DNA of 34,862 nucleotides from contig DCGQ01000048.1 of NCBI GenBank assembly GCA_002314635.1, positions 48,827-83,688 on the forward strand, written 5' to 3'. The notes beneath the pieces were generated by a model that had not been told where the DNA came from, did no database searches, and saw only the letters and a program-made list of their open reading frames with translations. Source of the stretch: Clostridiales bacterium UBA1774. GTDB taxonomy: Bacteria > Bacillota > Clostridia > Oscillospirales > Oscillospiraceae. Within the stretch, counting starts at the first letter, position 1. Each line of letters starts with the position of its first letter. The position numbers were made by a program, and so were the translations under genes. Positions 13,124 through 21,290 of the stretch are shown piece after piece.

Positions 13124-14602
13124 TTACACCTCAGCGGTCAGCCGACTGAGACCCCGCTCCAGACGGCGAACCGCCTCGTCCTTGCCCAACAGACAGCAGA
13201 TTTCCACGGCACCGCCGGGGGTAACGGCCTGTCCGCTGAGGGCAATGCGTACCGGCCAAAGCAGCTTGGCGTTCTTCACCTGCAGCTGTTCGGCAAGACC
13301 CATCAGCGCGTCATGCACCGTGTCCGCATTCCAGCTTTCCAGCGCCTTCACCACAGGCAGCGCAGCCTGCAGCATCTCCACGGAAACGGCCTTATCGGTC
13401 TTGGACTTCTTATTCACATACAGTTCCGGATCATAGTCCGGCAGTTGTGCCAGGAAGGTGAGCTGTGCCGGAATGTCGGACAGCTTTTCGCAGCGCTGCT
13501 GCAGCAAAGAGGCGATCAGTGCGGTATCCATACCGGTGACAGCCTGCTCAATGTAGGGCTTTGCCAGCGCATGGAACTCCTCCGGGGTCTTATTTCGGAT
13601 ATAGGCGCTGTTAAAATAGGTCAGCTTCACGGTATCGAAGATGGCGGGAGACTTGCTCAGGCCCTTCAGATCGAAGGCCTCCGCCAGCTCGCTCAAAGTG
13701 AATAGCTCCCGCTCACCGGCAGGACTCCAGCCCAGCAGTGCCACATAGTTCAGAATGGCTTCCCGCAGATAGCCCTGATTCAGCAGGTCATCATAGGTGG
13801 GGTCGCCGTGGCGCTTGCTCAGCTTGTGCTGTGCGTCACGCATGACGGGAGAACAATGAATGTATCTGGGCACTTCCCAGCCAAGTCCTTCATACAGCAG
13901 ATTGTACTTGGGGGTGCTGCTGAGATACTCGGTGCCGCGCACCACATGGGTAATGCCCATCAGATGATCGTCGATCACATTGGCGAAGTTATAGGTGGGC
14001 AGTCCGTCCCGCTTCATCAGAACCTGATCGTCCAGATCCGCATTGGGGGCAGTGATATCGCCGAAAATCTCATCGTGGAAGGTGGTGCTGCCCTCCCTGG
14101 GGATGCGCTGCCGGATCACGAAAGGCTCACCCGCTGCGGCACGCCGGTCAGACTCTTCCTTTGTCAGACTGCGGCAGGGATCCTCCGCCCGGTCAAACTC
14201 ACCGGTATCCTCCTCAGAAGCGGCCTTCTCGCAGAAGCAGCGGTACGCATGACCGTTTTCCACCAGCTTTTCTGCATAGGGCAGATACAGGTCCCGCCGC
14301 TGGGTCTGCACATAGGGACCCACCGGGCCGCCGATATCCGGGCCCTCATCCCATGTCAGTCCTGCATCGCGCAGGGAGGAATAGATGATTTCGGTTGCGC
14401 CCTCCACAAAGCGGCCCTGATCCGTATCCTCAATGCGGAGCAGGAACTTGCCGCCGTTTTTGCGGGCAATGAGCCATGTATAAAGAGCGGTGCGAATGCC
14501 GCCCACATGCATATATCCGGTGGGGCTGGGCGCAAAGCGGGTGCGTACCTCCCCTTTGGGAATCCGCGCCTCCATCTCGTCGAACCATGCCTGATTTTTC
14601 AT
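13124..14602 (-). CDS. gltX: Glutamyl-tRNA synthetase
   Basis: The enzyme charges tRNA-Glu with glutamate. It is a class I synthetase of normal length (492 aa): the HIGH-type motif reads PSPTGYMHVGG (about 26-35) and the KMSKS-type motif reads HKLSKRHGD (about 259-267). The C-terminal anticodon-binding region is complete. I chose the ATG at 14602, 5 bases after GGAGG; the upstream ATG codons at 14620 and 14614 lack a ribosome site. Clostridia that lack GlnRS often use a non-discriminating GluRS with a GatCAB amidotransferase, but the specificity cannot be read here. The lipoprotein gene downstream is co-transcribed. Confidence 0.95.
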   Translation of the reverse strand: MKNQAWFDEMEARIPKGEVRTRFAPSPTGYMHVGGIRTALYTWLIARKNGGKFLLRIEDTDQGRFVEGATEIIYSSLRDAGLTWDEGPDIGGPVGPYVQTQRRDLYLPYAEKLVENGHAYRCFCEKAASEEDTGEFDRAEDPCRSLTKEESDRRAAAGEPFVIRQRIPREGSTTFHDEIFGDITAPNADLDDQVLMKRDGLPTYNFANVIDDHLMGITHVVRGTEYLSSTPKYNLLYEGLGWEVPRYIHCSPVMRDAQHKLSKRHGDPTYDDLLNQGYLREAILNYVALLGWSPAGERELFTLSELAEAFDLKGLSKSPAIFDTVKLTYFNSAYIRNKTPEEFHALAKPYIEQAVTGMDTALIASLLQQRCEKLSDIPAQLTFLAQLPDYDPELYVNKKSKTDKAVSVEMLQAALPVVKALESWNADTVHDALMGLAEQLQVKNAKLLWPVRIALSGQAVTPGGAVEICCLLGKDEAVRRLERGLSRLTAEV

Positions 14603-14635
14603 TTCGGCCTCCATATTCATAGATAAGAATGCTAT

Positions 14636-14664
14636 ATTTTATCGTCTTGCACCCGCTCTGTCAA
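14636..14664 (-). promoter_or_regulatory. Promoter of gltX
   Basis: On the minus strand TTGACA (14664-14659), a 17-base spacer and TAAAAT (14641-14636) lie about 34 bases before the gltX start. Confidence 0.8.
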
Positions 14665-14714
14665 GGGAAAGCAGCTGCTTTTCCCGGTTCCTGCGGCATC
14701 ACAGCAGGAATATC

Positions 14715-14743
14715 TTGAAATCGCAGATTTTCTGTGGTAAGCT
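14715..14743 (+). promoter_or_regulatory. Promoter of trpS
   Basis: TTGAAA (14715-14720), 17 bases, then TAAGCT (14738-14743). The -10 match is modest. The leader of about 75 bases is too short for a T-box and shows no T-box sequence. Confidence 0.5.
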
Positions 14744-14822
14744 GAATAGAATTATCCAGCAGCCTCATGCTGCGGCCGGAAAAGGCATGATTTCCATACG
14801 GTTGATATAAGGAGACAGAAAA

Positions 14823-15830
14823 ATGGACGAGAAGCGCAAGATCATTTTCAGCGGCATTCAGCCCAGCGGCGATCTGACCCTGGGTTCCTATATGGGTGCG
14901 ATCCGCAACTGGGTCGAGCTGAGCGACAGCTATGACTGCTACTACTGCATCGTGGATATGCACGCCATCACCGTGCGGCAGGATCCGGCAGAGCTGCGCC
15001 GCCGCGCACTGAGCCAGCTGGCTCAGTACATTGCCTGCGGACTGGATCCGCAGAAGAACACGCTGTTTATTCAGAGTCATGTGCCCGCTCACGCGCAGCT
15101 GGGCTGGATTCTGGACTGCTATACCATGTTCGGCGAACTGAGCCGCATGACCCAGTTCAAGGATAAATCCGCCAAAAACGCGGAGAATATCAACGCCGGT
15201 CTGTTTACCTATCCCTCCCTCATGGCCGCGGACATCCTGCTGTACCAGTCCGATCTGGTTCCGGTGGGCGAGGATCAGAAGCAGCATGTGGAGCTGTGCC
15301 GGGACATTGCCCAGCGCTTCAACGGCATTTACGGGGATGTATTCACCCTGCCGGAGCCTTTCATTCCCAAGACCGGTGCGCGGATCATGAGCCTGACCAC
15401 CCCGGAAAACAAGATGTCCAAGTCCGACAAGGATCCGGGCGGCTGCATCTATATCATGCAGAAGCCGGAGGACATTCTCCGTTCCTTCAAGCGCGCCAAG
15501 ACCGATTCGGATACGGAAAACTGCGTCCGCTGGGCACCCGCCGAAAAGCCGGGTGTCGCCAATCTGATGCAGATTTATTCCTGTGCCACCGGCCTGACCA
15601 TGTATGAGATCGAAGCCGAGTTCGCCGGTAAGGGTTACGGCGATTTCAAGCTGAAGGTGGGCGAAAGCGTTGTGGAGCTGCTGCGTCCCATCCGGGAGAG
15701 AGCCGAGGATCTGATGAAGAACAAGGATTATCTGATCTCCGTTTACCGGGACGGCGCGGAGCGTGCCGCCAGAGCCGCTTCCCGCACCATGCGTAAAGTC
15801 TACAAAAAGGTTGGTTTCGTAGAACCCTGA
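14823..15830 (+). CDS. trpS: Tryptophanyl-tRNA synthetase
   Basis: A class I synthetase of 335 residues, the normal bacterial length, charging tRNA-Trp. The HIGH-equivalent region is PSGDLTLGSYMGA (about 14-26), and NKMSKS is at about 196-201. Other family blocks are DMHAIT and PVGEDQKQHVEL, the latter lining the active site. The ATG at 14823 follows AAGGAGA by 8 bases. It opens a likely three-gene unit with the glycosyl-phosphate transferase and the membrane protein downstream, with 29 bases to the next start. Confidence 0.95.
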   Translation: MDEKRKIIFSGIQPSGDLTLGSYMGAIRNWVELSDSYDCYYCIVDMHAITVRQDPAELRRRALSQLAQYIACGLDPQKNTLFIQSHVPAHAQLGWILDCYTMFGELSRMTQFKDKSAKNAENINAGLFTYPSLMAADILLYQSDLVPVGEDQKQHVELCRDIAQRFNGIYGDVFTLPEPFIPKTGARIMSLTTPENKMSKSDKDPGGCIYIMQKPEDILRSFKRAKTDSDTENCVRWAPAEKPGVANLMQIYSCATGLTMYEIEAEFAGKGYGDFKLKVGESVVELLRPIRERAEDLMKNKDYLISVYRDGAERAARAASRTMRKVYKKVGFVEP

Positions 15831-15859
15831 TCGGTGCTGCCGGGAGATAACAGAAAAGA

Positions 15860-16960
15860 ATGAACAACAATATTGATATGCGCCTTCTGGTGCTGGTGCT
15901 GGCCTCTCTTGGAACCGCACTTCTGATGAGTTTTGCCACGACCCCGCTGGTGAAGCGCTTCGCGCAGAAGGTGGGCGCCATTGATGTCCCCAAGGACGGG
16001 CGGCGGATGCACGATCATCCCATCCCCCGCATGGGCGGTCTTGCCATGTTTCTTGGTTTCGTACTCAGCACGCTGCTGTTCGGCGAGGTGGATCGGCAGA
16101 TCCGCGGTATGCTGCTGGGCTGCGTAGTCATTTGCTTCACCGGTGCGCTGGATGACATCCATCCTCTGCAGTGGTGGGTCAAGCTTCTGCTGCAGCTGGC
16201 GGCAGCCGCCATCGCGGTGCTGCACGGCATTGAGATTCATGTTTTCACCAATCCGATCCTGTTTCAGGAAAGCGAATGGCTGGTGCTGGACTGGCTCAGC
16301 CTTCCCATCACGCTGCTGTGGATCGTACTGGTGACCAATTCGGTAAATCTGATCGATGGTCTGGACGGACTGGCTGTCGGCGTCAGCGCCATTGGCTCCG
16401 TCACCATGCTGGTAATCGCACTGCTGGTCAGCGAGGGCAATGTGGCCGTCGTCATGGCAGCGCTGGCCGGTGCCTGCATCGGATTCATGCCCTACAATCT
16501 GAACCCGGCAAAGATCTTCGCCGGTGATACCGGTGCACTGCTGCTTGGGTATGTGCTTTCCACCATGTCCGTGATCGGTCTTTTCAAGACCTACGCCATC
16601 GTATCCTTTATTCTGCCGTTTCTGGTGCTGGCACTGCCACTGTTCGACACCTGCTTTGCCATCATCCGCCGCACTCTGCGGGGGCAGAGCCCCTTCCATG
16701 CCGATCGGGGACACGTTCACCATCGGCTCATTGACATGGGACTGAATCAGAAGCAGGCCGTTGCCGTGCTGTACTGCATCAGTTCCGTATTCGGTCTTGC
16801 CGCCGTGGTGCTGACCACCTCCGGGGAGATGAAAGCCCTGATTCTGGTACTGTCCTTCGTCATCATCGGCATCATTGCCGCTTCGGTCTATTCCGGCAGC
16901 CACAAGCACCATGAGGAGCAGAAGCCGTCCGGAAAAGGCGATTCCCACAAGGAGAACTAA
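15860..16960 (+). CDS. TagO/WecA-type undecaprenyl-phosphate sugar-1-phosphate transferase
   Basis: This polytopic membrane enzyme of the MraY/WecA family transfers a sugar-1-phosphate (typically GlcNAc-1-P) from UDP-sugar to undecaprenyl phosphate, the first step of wall teichoic acid or other cell-wall polymer synthesis. About ten hydrophobic segments are present. The Mg-binding pair is GALDDIHPL (around residues 97-98), NLIDGLDGLA (around 163-172) carries the second aspartate motif, and GHVHHRL is the cytoplasmic histidine motif. KDGRRMHDHPIPRMGG is the usual early loop. The length (366 aa) is typical. The C-terminal tail is rich in His, Glu and Lys. No other wall-polymer genes are adjacent, so the polymer cannot be named. 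Confidence 0.9.
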   Translation: MNNNIDMRLLVLVLASLGTALLMSFATTPLVKRFAQKVGAIDVPKDGRRMHDHPIPRMGGLAMFLGFVLSTLLFGEVDRQIRGMLLGCVVICFTGALDDIHPLQWWVKLLLQLAAAAIAVLHGIEIHVFTNPILFQESEWLVLDWLSLPITLLWIVLVTNSVNLIDGLDGLAVGVSAIGSVTMLVIALLVSEGNVAVVMAALAGACIGFMPYNLNPAKIFAGDTGALLLGYVLSTMSVIGLFKTYAIVSFILPFLVLALPLFDTCFAIIRRTLRGQSPFHADRGHVHHRLIDMGLNQKQAVAVLYCISSVFGLAAVVLTTSGEMKALILVLSFVIIGIIAASVYSGSHKHHEEQKPSGKGDSHKEN

Positions 16961-16961
16961 C

Positions 16962-17693
16962 ATGAAAAGGAACGGCAGATTCTGGTTGATTACCGTTACA
17001 TTGCTGCTGGTGCTGGCGGTATTTCTGCTTGTTTTCCTCTTTGGCTGGCTGGACAGCAGCACTGCACCGGTCATTCTGCCGGAAACCACCGCTTCCATCC
17101 CCGCAGGCTCCGTCAGCCGACCGGAGGGTCTGAGCATGGCCGCCGTCACCCCGGAAACAGTGCAGGCCGTACTGGCCACGCTGGTCAAGCCGGACGCCTA
17201 TTCCCGTTCACTGACGGTGGAGCGCTTCTGGCAGGGCGGCAGCAGCACATGGCAGGTTCAGGTCTGGCAGAAGGGCGGTATGACCCGCATTTCCGTCACG
17301 CCGGAAATCGGAGCTGTGCGGCACATTCTGTGCGATTCGGAGCAGATTCGCCTCTGGTATGAGGGCAGCGCCGACCGGGTTTTCACCTATTCCCCCGGCA
17401 GCGCCGCGCTGGCAGATACGCTGCAGATGCTGCCATCCTATGAGGATGTTCTAGCGCTGGACCCGGCAGCCATCATCGAGGCTGGTTATGTGCAGCGGGA
17501 GGGTCAGTGGCGGATCATGACTGCTGCCCGGCCGGAGGGCGAATACCTGACGGTGTATTACCTCTCCATCGAGACCGGCCTGCTGGAATACGCCGAGCGT
17601 TGGGACGGAGATACGCTGGTGTATCGGATGACCGCCGGAACCGCAGATCTGGCCGCTCCGCCGGACAGTCTGTTCACAGCCGGAACTTCATAA
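16962..17693 (+). CDS. Membrane-anchored protein of unknown function
   Basis: The 243-residue product has a single N-terminal membrane helix (about 8-30) and a mostly beta extracytoplasmic domain. I recognise no family motif; the pattern of short strands resembles LolA/OmpA-like or MucB-like sensor folds, but this is weak. The ATG at 16962 lies one base after the previous stop and follows AAGGAGA, so it is co-transcribed with the transferase gene and may act on the same wall polymer. A terminator-like hairpin follows. Confidence 0.8.
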   Translation: MKRNGRFWLITVTLLLVLAVFLLVFLFGWLDSSTAPVILPETTASIPAGSVSRPEGLSMAAVTPETVQAVLATLVKPDAYSRSLTVERFWQGGSSTWQVQVWQKGGMTRISVTPEIGAVRHILCDSEQIRLWYEGSADRVFTYSPGSAALADTLQMLPSYEDVLALDPAAIIEAGYVQREGQWRIMTAARPEGEYLTVYYLSIETGLLEYAERWDGDTLVYRMTAGTADLAAPPDSLFTAGTS

Positions 17694-17697
17694 ACGA

Positions 17698-17731
17698 GCG
17701 GGCGGTGGAGATTCCACCGCCCGCAGCTTTT
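17698..17731 (+). terminator. Hairpin terminator between convergent operons
   Basis: A perfect 12-bp stem pairs GCGGGCGGTGGA (17698-17709) with TCCACCGCCCGC (17713-17724) around GAT, followed by AGCTTTT. The T tract is short, but the stem is very stable and sits at the junction of two converging units. Confidence 0.75.
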
Positions 17732-17948
17732 ACAGGCTAAGTACCACATAGGCTGCCAGCATGACCAGCAGCTCCTCGTCCTGCTTCTCCATCCAGAGCA
17801 GCAGCAAAATCGCCGCCACCAGCAGGTCTCCGGTGTCCAGGTTTCCGGGCAGATTCAGATGAAAGGGCAGCGGTGCGGGCGCTTCCGTCCGCAGGGGCGG
17901 AGGCGGAGGTGCGGGTTCGGGATGCATCTGCAGATAGCGGTTAAACAT
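17730..17948 (-). CDS. Small proline-rich and hydrophobic protein of unknown function
   Basis: A 72-residue protein with a proline-rich N-terminal part (PEPAPPPPP) and a C-terminal half that is almost wholly hydrophobic but interrupted by a charged MEKQDEEL turn, which suggests two short helices that may pair in a membrane. It starts at the ATG at 17948, 5 bases after GGAAGGAA, and overlaps the end of the gene before it by 8 bases. It is the last of three small genes in one unit. I do not recognise a family. Confidence 0.7.
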   Translation of the reverse strand: MFNRYLQMHPEPAPPPPPLRTEAPAPLPFHLNLPGNLDTGDLLVAAILLLLWMEKQDEELLVMLAAYVVLSL

Positions 17949-18285
17949 GACCGTTCCTTCCGTTCAGACCCAACTCCGGAAGAACGGTGCGGGCGGCCCG
18001 GAGCAGCCTTGCCATCCGCAGTGCTTTCTCCAGTCGTTCCGCCCGCTGAGGCTGCAGCCACGGTTTCAGTGCTTCCGCCAGCTTTCCCGCCTCCGATGGA
18101 GCGCCGTAAACCGACATGACCCGCCCCAGCAGCGCCGCCATTCCCGGATCCGGCATGGGGACGGAGCCGCCCGTCCCCTCCCCTGCGGTCATACTGCCGC
18201 CCAGCGCTCCTGCCAGTTCCCGCAGCCTTGCCATGCTTTCCGGATCAGACAGGAACGCGGAAAGCTTCGCCTCCATTTCGTCCAT
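17941..18285 (-). CDS. Small helical protein of unknown function
   Basis: A 114-residue protein, predicted mostly helical, with a glycine-rich linker (about 29-43) between an N-terminal helix pair and a C-terminal basic helical part rich in Arg and Leu. There is no signal peptide or membrane segment. The ATG at 18285 directly follows the stop codon of the preceding gene (TGA-ATG), which implies translational coupling. It overlaps the next gene by 8 bases. The family is unknown to me. Confidence 0.7.
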   Translation of the reverse strand: MDEMEAKLSAFLSDPESMARLRELAGALGGSMTAGEGTGGSVPMPDPGMAALLGRVMSVYGAPSEAGKLAEALKPWLQPQRAERLEKALRMARLLRAARTVLPELGLNGRNGHV

Positions 18286-18543
18286 TCATGGCTTCCCCAT
18301 CAGTCCGCTCAGACTTTCCAGAAAACTGCGTCCGGCAGGGTCCCGCATCACTGCCGACATGGCCTTCTGCAGCGCGGCGGTATCGCCCCGGCGGATCGCA
18401 TCGGTCAGCCGTGCTTCGTCCCCCAGCAGGGAACGAACCCGCTGCCCTGCCTGTGTCTCTGCCAGATTTCTGAGCTTCTGCTGTTCCTCACCCGACAGGG
18501 TCCTGCCTCCCGGCAGCGTTCCGTTCAGCCCGTCATGTTCCAT
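18286..18543 (-). CDS. Small helical protein of unknown function, first of a three-gene unit
   Basis: An 85-residue protein starting at the ATG at 18543, 7 bases after AAAAGGAGGG, one of the best ribosome sites in the window. It is charged and helical (SGEEQQKLRNLAETQAG, then DAIRRGDTAALQKAM), with the short motif RDPAGRSFLESLSG near the end. The phrase resembles SDPESMARLRELAG in the next protein, so the two may be distant relatives. A longer reading frame continues upstream, but it crosses the ribosome site and the divergent phosphodiesterase gene on the other strand, so I reject the longer form. Confidence 0.75.
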   Translation of the reverse strand: MEHDGLNGTLPGGRTLSGEEQQKLRNLAETQAGQRVRSLLGDEARLTDAIRRGDTAALQKAMSAVMRDPAGRSFLESLSGLMGKP

Positions 18544-18600
18544 AGCCACCCTCCTTTTCCCACACATCCTATTCCGATTATATGAGAGAGGTTCCCGATT

Positions 18601-19062
18601 ATGAATATTCTGGTGGTATCCGATTCCCATGGCAATACGGACATTCTGGAAGAAACCGTCCTGCGCGTCAGACCCGACCTTGTGCTGCATCTGGGCGACC
18701 ACTATTCCGATCTGGAAAAATTGCAGCGCCGCTGCCCGCAGCTGAGGTGCATCGGCGTGCGCGGCAACTGCGACGCACCCGGGCCGGAGGAAACGCGCAT
18801 TCTCACACTGGAGGGCAAAACGCTGCTGCTCACCCACGGGCACCGGCAGCAGGTAAAGCTGGGTTTGGATCGACTCTGGTTCGCTGCCCGGGAAGCAAAT
18901 GCCGACCTGTGCCTGTACGGGCACACGCATATCCCCGCGCAGGAGCAGGAAGGCGGCATCACCTTCTTTAATCCGGGCAGCATCGGCCGCGGCTGGCCGC
19001 CCACCTACGGACTGATCACGCTGGACAGCGGCTATCTCCGCACGGAAATCTTTGAGGTATGA
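18601..19062 (+). CDS. YfcE/MJ0936-type metallophosphodiesterase
   Basis: A 153-residue calcineurin-like phosphoesterase with all metal-binding motifs in order: DSHG (8-11), GDH (32-34), GNCD (55-58), THGH (78-81) and GHTH (107-110). Such small enzymes hydrolyse phosphodiesters in vitro, and their physiological substrates are mostly unknown. The ATG at 18601 follows GAGAGG by 9 bases. It is divergent from the three small genes (57 bases between starts) and converges on the Rnf operon. Length is normal for the family. Confidence 0.9.
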   Translation: MNILVVSDSHGNTDILEETVLRVRPDLVLHLGDHYSDLEKLQRRCPQLRCIGVRGNCDAPGPEETRILTLEGKTLLLTHGHRQQVKLGLDRLWFAAREANADLCLYGHTHIPAQEQEGGITFFNPGSIGRGWPPTYGLITLDSGYLRTEIFEV

Positions 19063-19097
19063 AAAACGAGGGAGTCGGCACGGAACCGGCTCCCTCG
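19062..19097 (-). terminator. Terminator of the Rnf operon
   Basis: On the minus strand an 8-bp stem (19097-19090 with 19074-19067), extended by four more pairs, is followed by five T residues (19066-19062). It lies 6 bases after the rnfB stop codon. In the plus direction the hairpin could also serve the phosphodiesterase gene, though its T tract is poor there. Confidence 0.85.
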
Positions 19098-19103
19098 CTT
19101 CGT

Positions 19104-20039
19104 TTATGCTTTCGGTTTTTCCGCTTCTTCCGCGGCCTTTTTTTCTTCGGCGGCCTTTTTCGCCGCTTCCGCAGCAGCCTTGGCTTCTGCTGCCTTCTTT
19201 GCTTCCAGCGCGTCGGCCTCCTTGACCTTCTTTGCCTGCTCCATCAGCACATCGGGGAAATAGATCAGCTTCCGGGGGCACTTTTCCGCGCAGACACCGC
19301 AGCGCAGACACTTGCTGAAATCCTTGACGGAAAGGTTGTCGATGATATGAACCGCATTGTGCGGGCAGATCTTTTCGCAGATGTGGCAGCCCAGACAGCC
19401 GCTTTCGCAGACCTTGCGGGTGATACCGCCCTTATCCGTATTGTTGCAGGCAACGGTTGCCGCCGCCCGATAGGGGATCACGGTGATCAGCTTCTTGGGA
19501 CAGACCTCCGCGCAGGCACCGCAGCCACGGCACTTTTCATGATCCACCTTGGCCACACCGTCCACGATGCTGATGGCACCGAAGCGGCAGGCCTTGATGC
19601 AGTTTCCGAAGCCCAGACAGCCGCTGACGCACATCAGCGGGCCGCCGCCGATGGAGGAGGAAGCCAGCGCACAGTCCTTCACACCGTTATAGGTGTATTT
19701 CAGATGGGCATGGCTGCCGCCGCTGCACTTGACAAAGGCGACCTGACGGACAAACTCCCCGGGAACCTGTCCCATAATGGCGGAGATCTTTGCGGCGCCC
19801 TCCGCACCGGCAGGGGCGCAAAGCCCGATCTTGGCTTCGCCTTTTACAATGGCTTCCGCATAGCCGGAGCAGCCTGCATAGCCGCAGGCACCGCAGTTGG
19901 CACCGTTCAGGCACTCCGTAACCTGTGCGATCCGGGGATCCTCATCCACATGAAAGACCTTGGAGGCAATGGCCAGCACCAATCCGAACAGAACGCCCAG
20001 TCCGCCCAGCACACAGAACGCAAACAACACTGTATTCAT
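19104..20039 (-). CDS. rnfB: RnfB, iron-sulfur subunit of the Rnf complex
   Basis: RnfB is the ferredoxin-facing subunit of the membrane Rnf complex, which moves electrons between reduced ferredoxin and NAD+ while pumping Na+ or H+. It has one N-terminal membrane helix, the CNGANCGACGY-type Fe-S motif (CLNGANCGACGYAGC), and then several ferredoxin clusters, including CRGCGACAEVCP, CESGCLGCHICEKICP and CLRCGVCAEKCP. At 311 residues it carries a C-terminal tail of about 40 residues made almost only of Ala, Lys and Glu, likely a single charged helix. The ATG at 20039 follows AAGGAGG. It is the last gene of the operon, 12 bases after rnfA. Confidence 0.95.
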   Translation of the reverse strand: MNTVLFAFCVLGGLGVLFGLVLAIASKVFHVDEDPRIAQVTECLNGANCGACGYAGCSGYAEAIVKGEAKIGLCAPAGAEGAAKISAIMGQVPGEFVRQVAFVKCSGGSHAHLKYTYNGVKDCALASSSIGGGPLMCVSGCLGFGNCIKACRFGAISIVDGVAKVDHEKCRGCGACAEVCPKKLITVIPYRAAATVACNNTDKGGITRKVCESGCLGCHICEKICPHNAVHIIDNLSVKDFSKCLRCGVCAEKCPRKLIYFPDVLMEQAKKVKEADALEAKKAAEAKAAAEAAKKAAEEKKAAEEAEKPKA

Positions 20040-20051
20040 GTCCGTTCCTCC

Positions 20052-20642
20052 TTAAAAGACCTTCAGGCCGGAGAATCCCATAAACGCCAGCGCCAGCAGA
20101 CCGGCAGACATCAGCGCAATGGGGAATCCTTCAAAGCTCTTAGGGCATTCCGCAGTCAGATCCAGCCGCTCACGCACGGAGGCAAAAAGCAGGATGGCAA
20201 CCAGAAAACCGATACCGCCGGTGATGCCATAGACCACGCTTTCCAGAAAACCGTAGTTCTTCTGGGTGTTCAGCAGCACCACGCCCAGCACGGCGCAGTT
20301 GGTGGTGATCAGCGGCAGGTAGATGCCCAGCGCCTGATATAGGGAGGGGATGGACTTTTTCAGGAACATCTCCACAAACTGGACCAGCGCGGCAATGACC
20401 AGGATATAGGTGACGGTCTGCATGAAATCCAGACCCAGCGGCACCAGCAGGAAGGTATTCACCAGCCAGCAGAACACGCTGGCAATGCCCATGACGAAGG
20501 TGACGGCAATGCCCATACCCAGCGCCGTATCCATCTTCTTGGACACGCCCATGAAGGGGCAGATGCCCATGAACTGGGAGAAAATGAAGTTTTCGATCAG
20601 GATTGCGCCCAGCGCAATGGAAACGATACCGGAAAAGCTCAT
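20052..20642 (-). CDS. rnfA: RnfA, membrane subunit of the Rnf complex
   Basis: A 196-residue polytopic protein with about six membrane helices, matching RnfA in length and in phrases such as IENFIFSQFMGICPFMGVSKK and TNCAVLGVVLL. RnfA and RnfE form an inverted pair in the membrane core that holds an Fe-S centre bound by cysteines, two of which are plausible here (ICPF, TNCA). The ATG at 20642 overlaps the rnfE stop as ATGA, with GGAGG 7 bases upstream inside rnfE. Confidence 0.95.
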   Translation of the reverse strand: MSFSGIVSIALGAILIENFIFSQFMGICPFMGVSKKMDTALGMGIAVTFVMGIASVFCWLVNTFLLVPLGLDFMQTVTYILVIAALVQFVEMFLKKSIPSLYQALGIYLPLITTNCAVLGVVLLNTQKNYGFLESVVYGITGGIGFLVAILLFASVRERLDLTAECPKSFEGFPIALMSAGLLALAFMGFSGLKVF

Positions 20643-21277
20643 TTATTCTCCTCCTTCTTCTCCTCACGCTTCCGCAGAATGTACTGCATCAGCGCGATCA
20701 GGCAGCTTAGCGTCAGGAAGCCGCCTACAGGCAGAATCAGCATCATGGCCGGGTAGCCTTCCGGGATGATGCGAATGCCGGCCTTGTCCGGGCCAAGCAG
20801 CCCGCCGCCGAAGGTCCCGTTGCCCAGCAGCTCACGGATGACGCTCATGACCACCAGTACCAGCGTATAGCCAAGACCCTGAAAGATTCCGTCCAGTGCG
20901 CTGGCACCCACGCTGTTTTTGGAAGCAAAGGCTTCCGCACGGGCAAGGATGATGCAGTTTACCACGATCAGCGGGATAAAAACGCCCAGTGATTTGGAGA
21001 GGCTGGGCAGATAGGCCTGCATCAGCAGGTCCACGATGGTCACGAAACCTGCCACGATCACGATATAGCAGGCGATGCGGATCTGATCGGGGATCAGCTT
21101 CCGAACCAGAGAGATCACGATATTGGAGCAGGTCAGAATGATGATAACGGAGATACCCATGCCAAGGCCGTTAAACAGGGTGGTGGAGATGGCCATGGTG
21201 GAACACATACCCAGCAGCTGCACCAGCACCGGGTTGTTGGTAATAAGCCCTTCCTTGAGCTGTTTTCTGGTATTCAC
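20639..21277 (-). CDS. rnfE: RnfE, membrane subunit of the Rnf complex
   Basis: A polytopic protein of 212 residues, homologous to RnfA in topology, with NNPVLVQLLGMCSTMA near the N terminus and VNCIILARAEAFA, the typical RnfE phrases with the cluster cysteines. I chose the GTG at 21277, 8 bases after AAGGAGG; the upstream in-frame extension overlaps rnfG and has no ribosome site. It lies 13 bases after rnfG and overlaps rnfA by 4 bases. Confidence 0.93.
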   Translation of the reverse strand: MNTRKQLKEGLITNNPVLVQLLGMCSTMAISTTLFNGLGMGISVIIILTCSNIVISLVRKLIPDQIRIACYIVIVAGFVTIVDLLMQAYLPSLSKSLGVFIPLIVVNCIILARAEAFASKNSVGASALDGIFQGLGYTLVLVVMSVIRELLGNGTFGGGLLGPDKAGIRIIPEGYPAMMLILPVGGFLTLSCLIALMQYILRKREEKKEENK

Positions 21278-21290
21278 GTGCTTCCCCTCC

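Noticed and set aside
14744..14822. T-box leader before trpS
   Set aside because: The leader is only about 75 bases and contains no T-box sequence or terminator.
18544..19311. N-terminal extension of the 85-aa protein to a 341-codon frame
   Set aside because: It would cross a strong ribosome site and lie antisense to the phosphodiesterase gene, which has all its metal-binding motifs.
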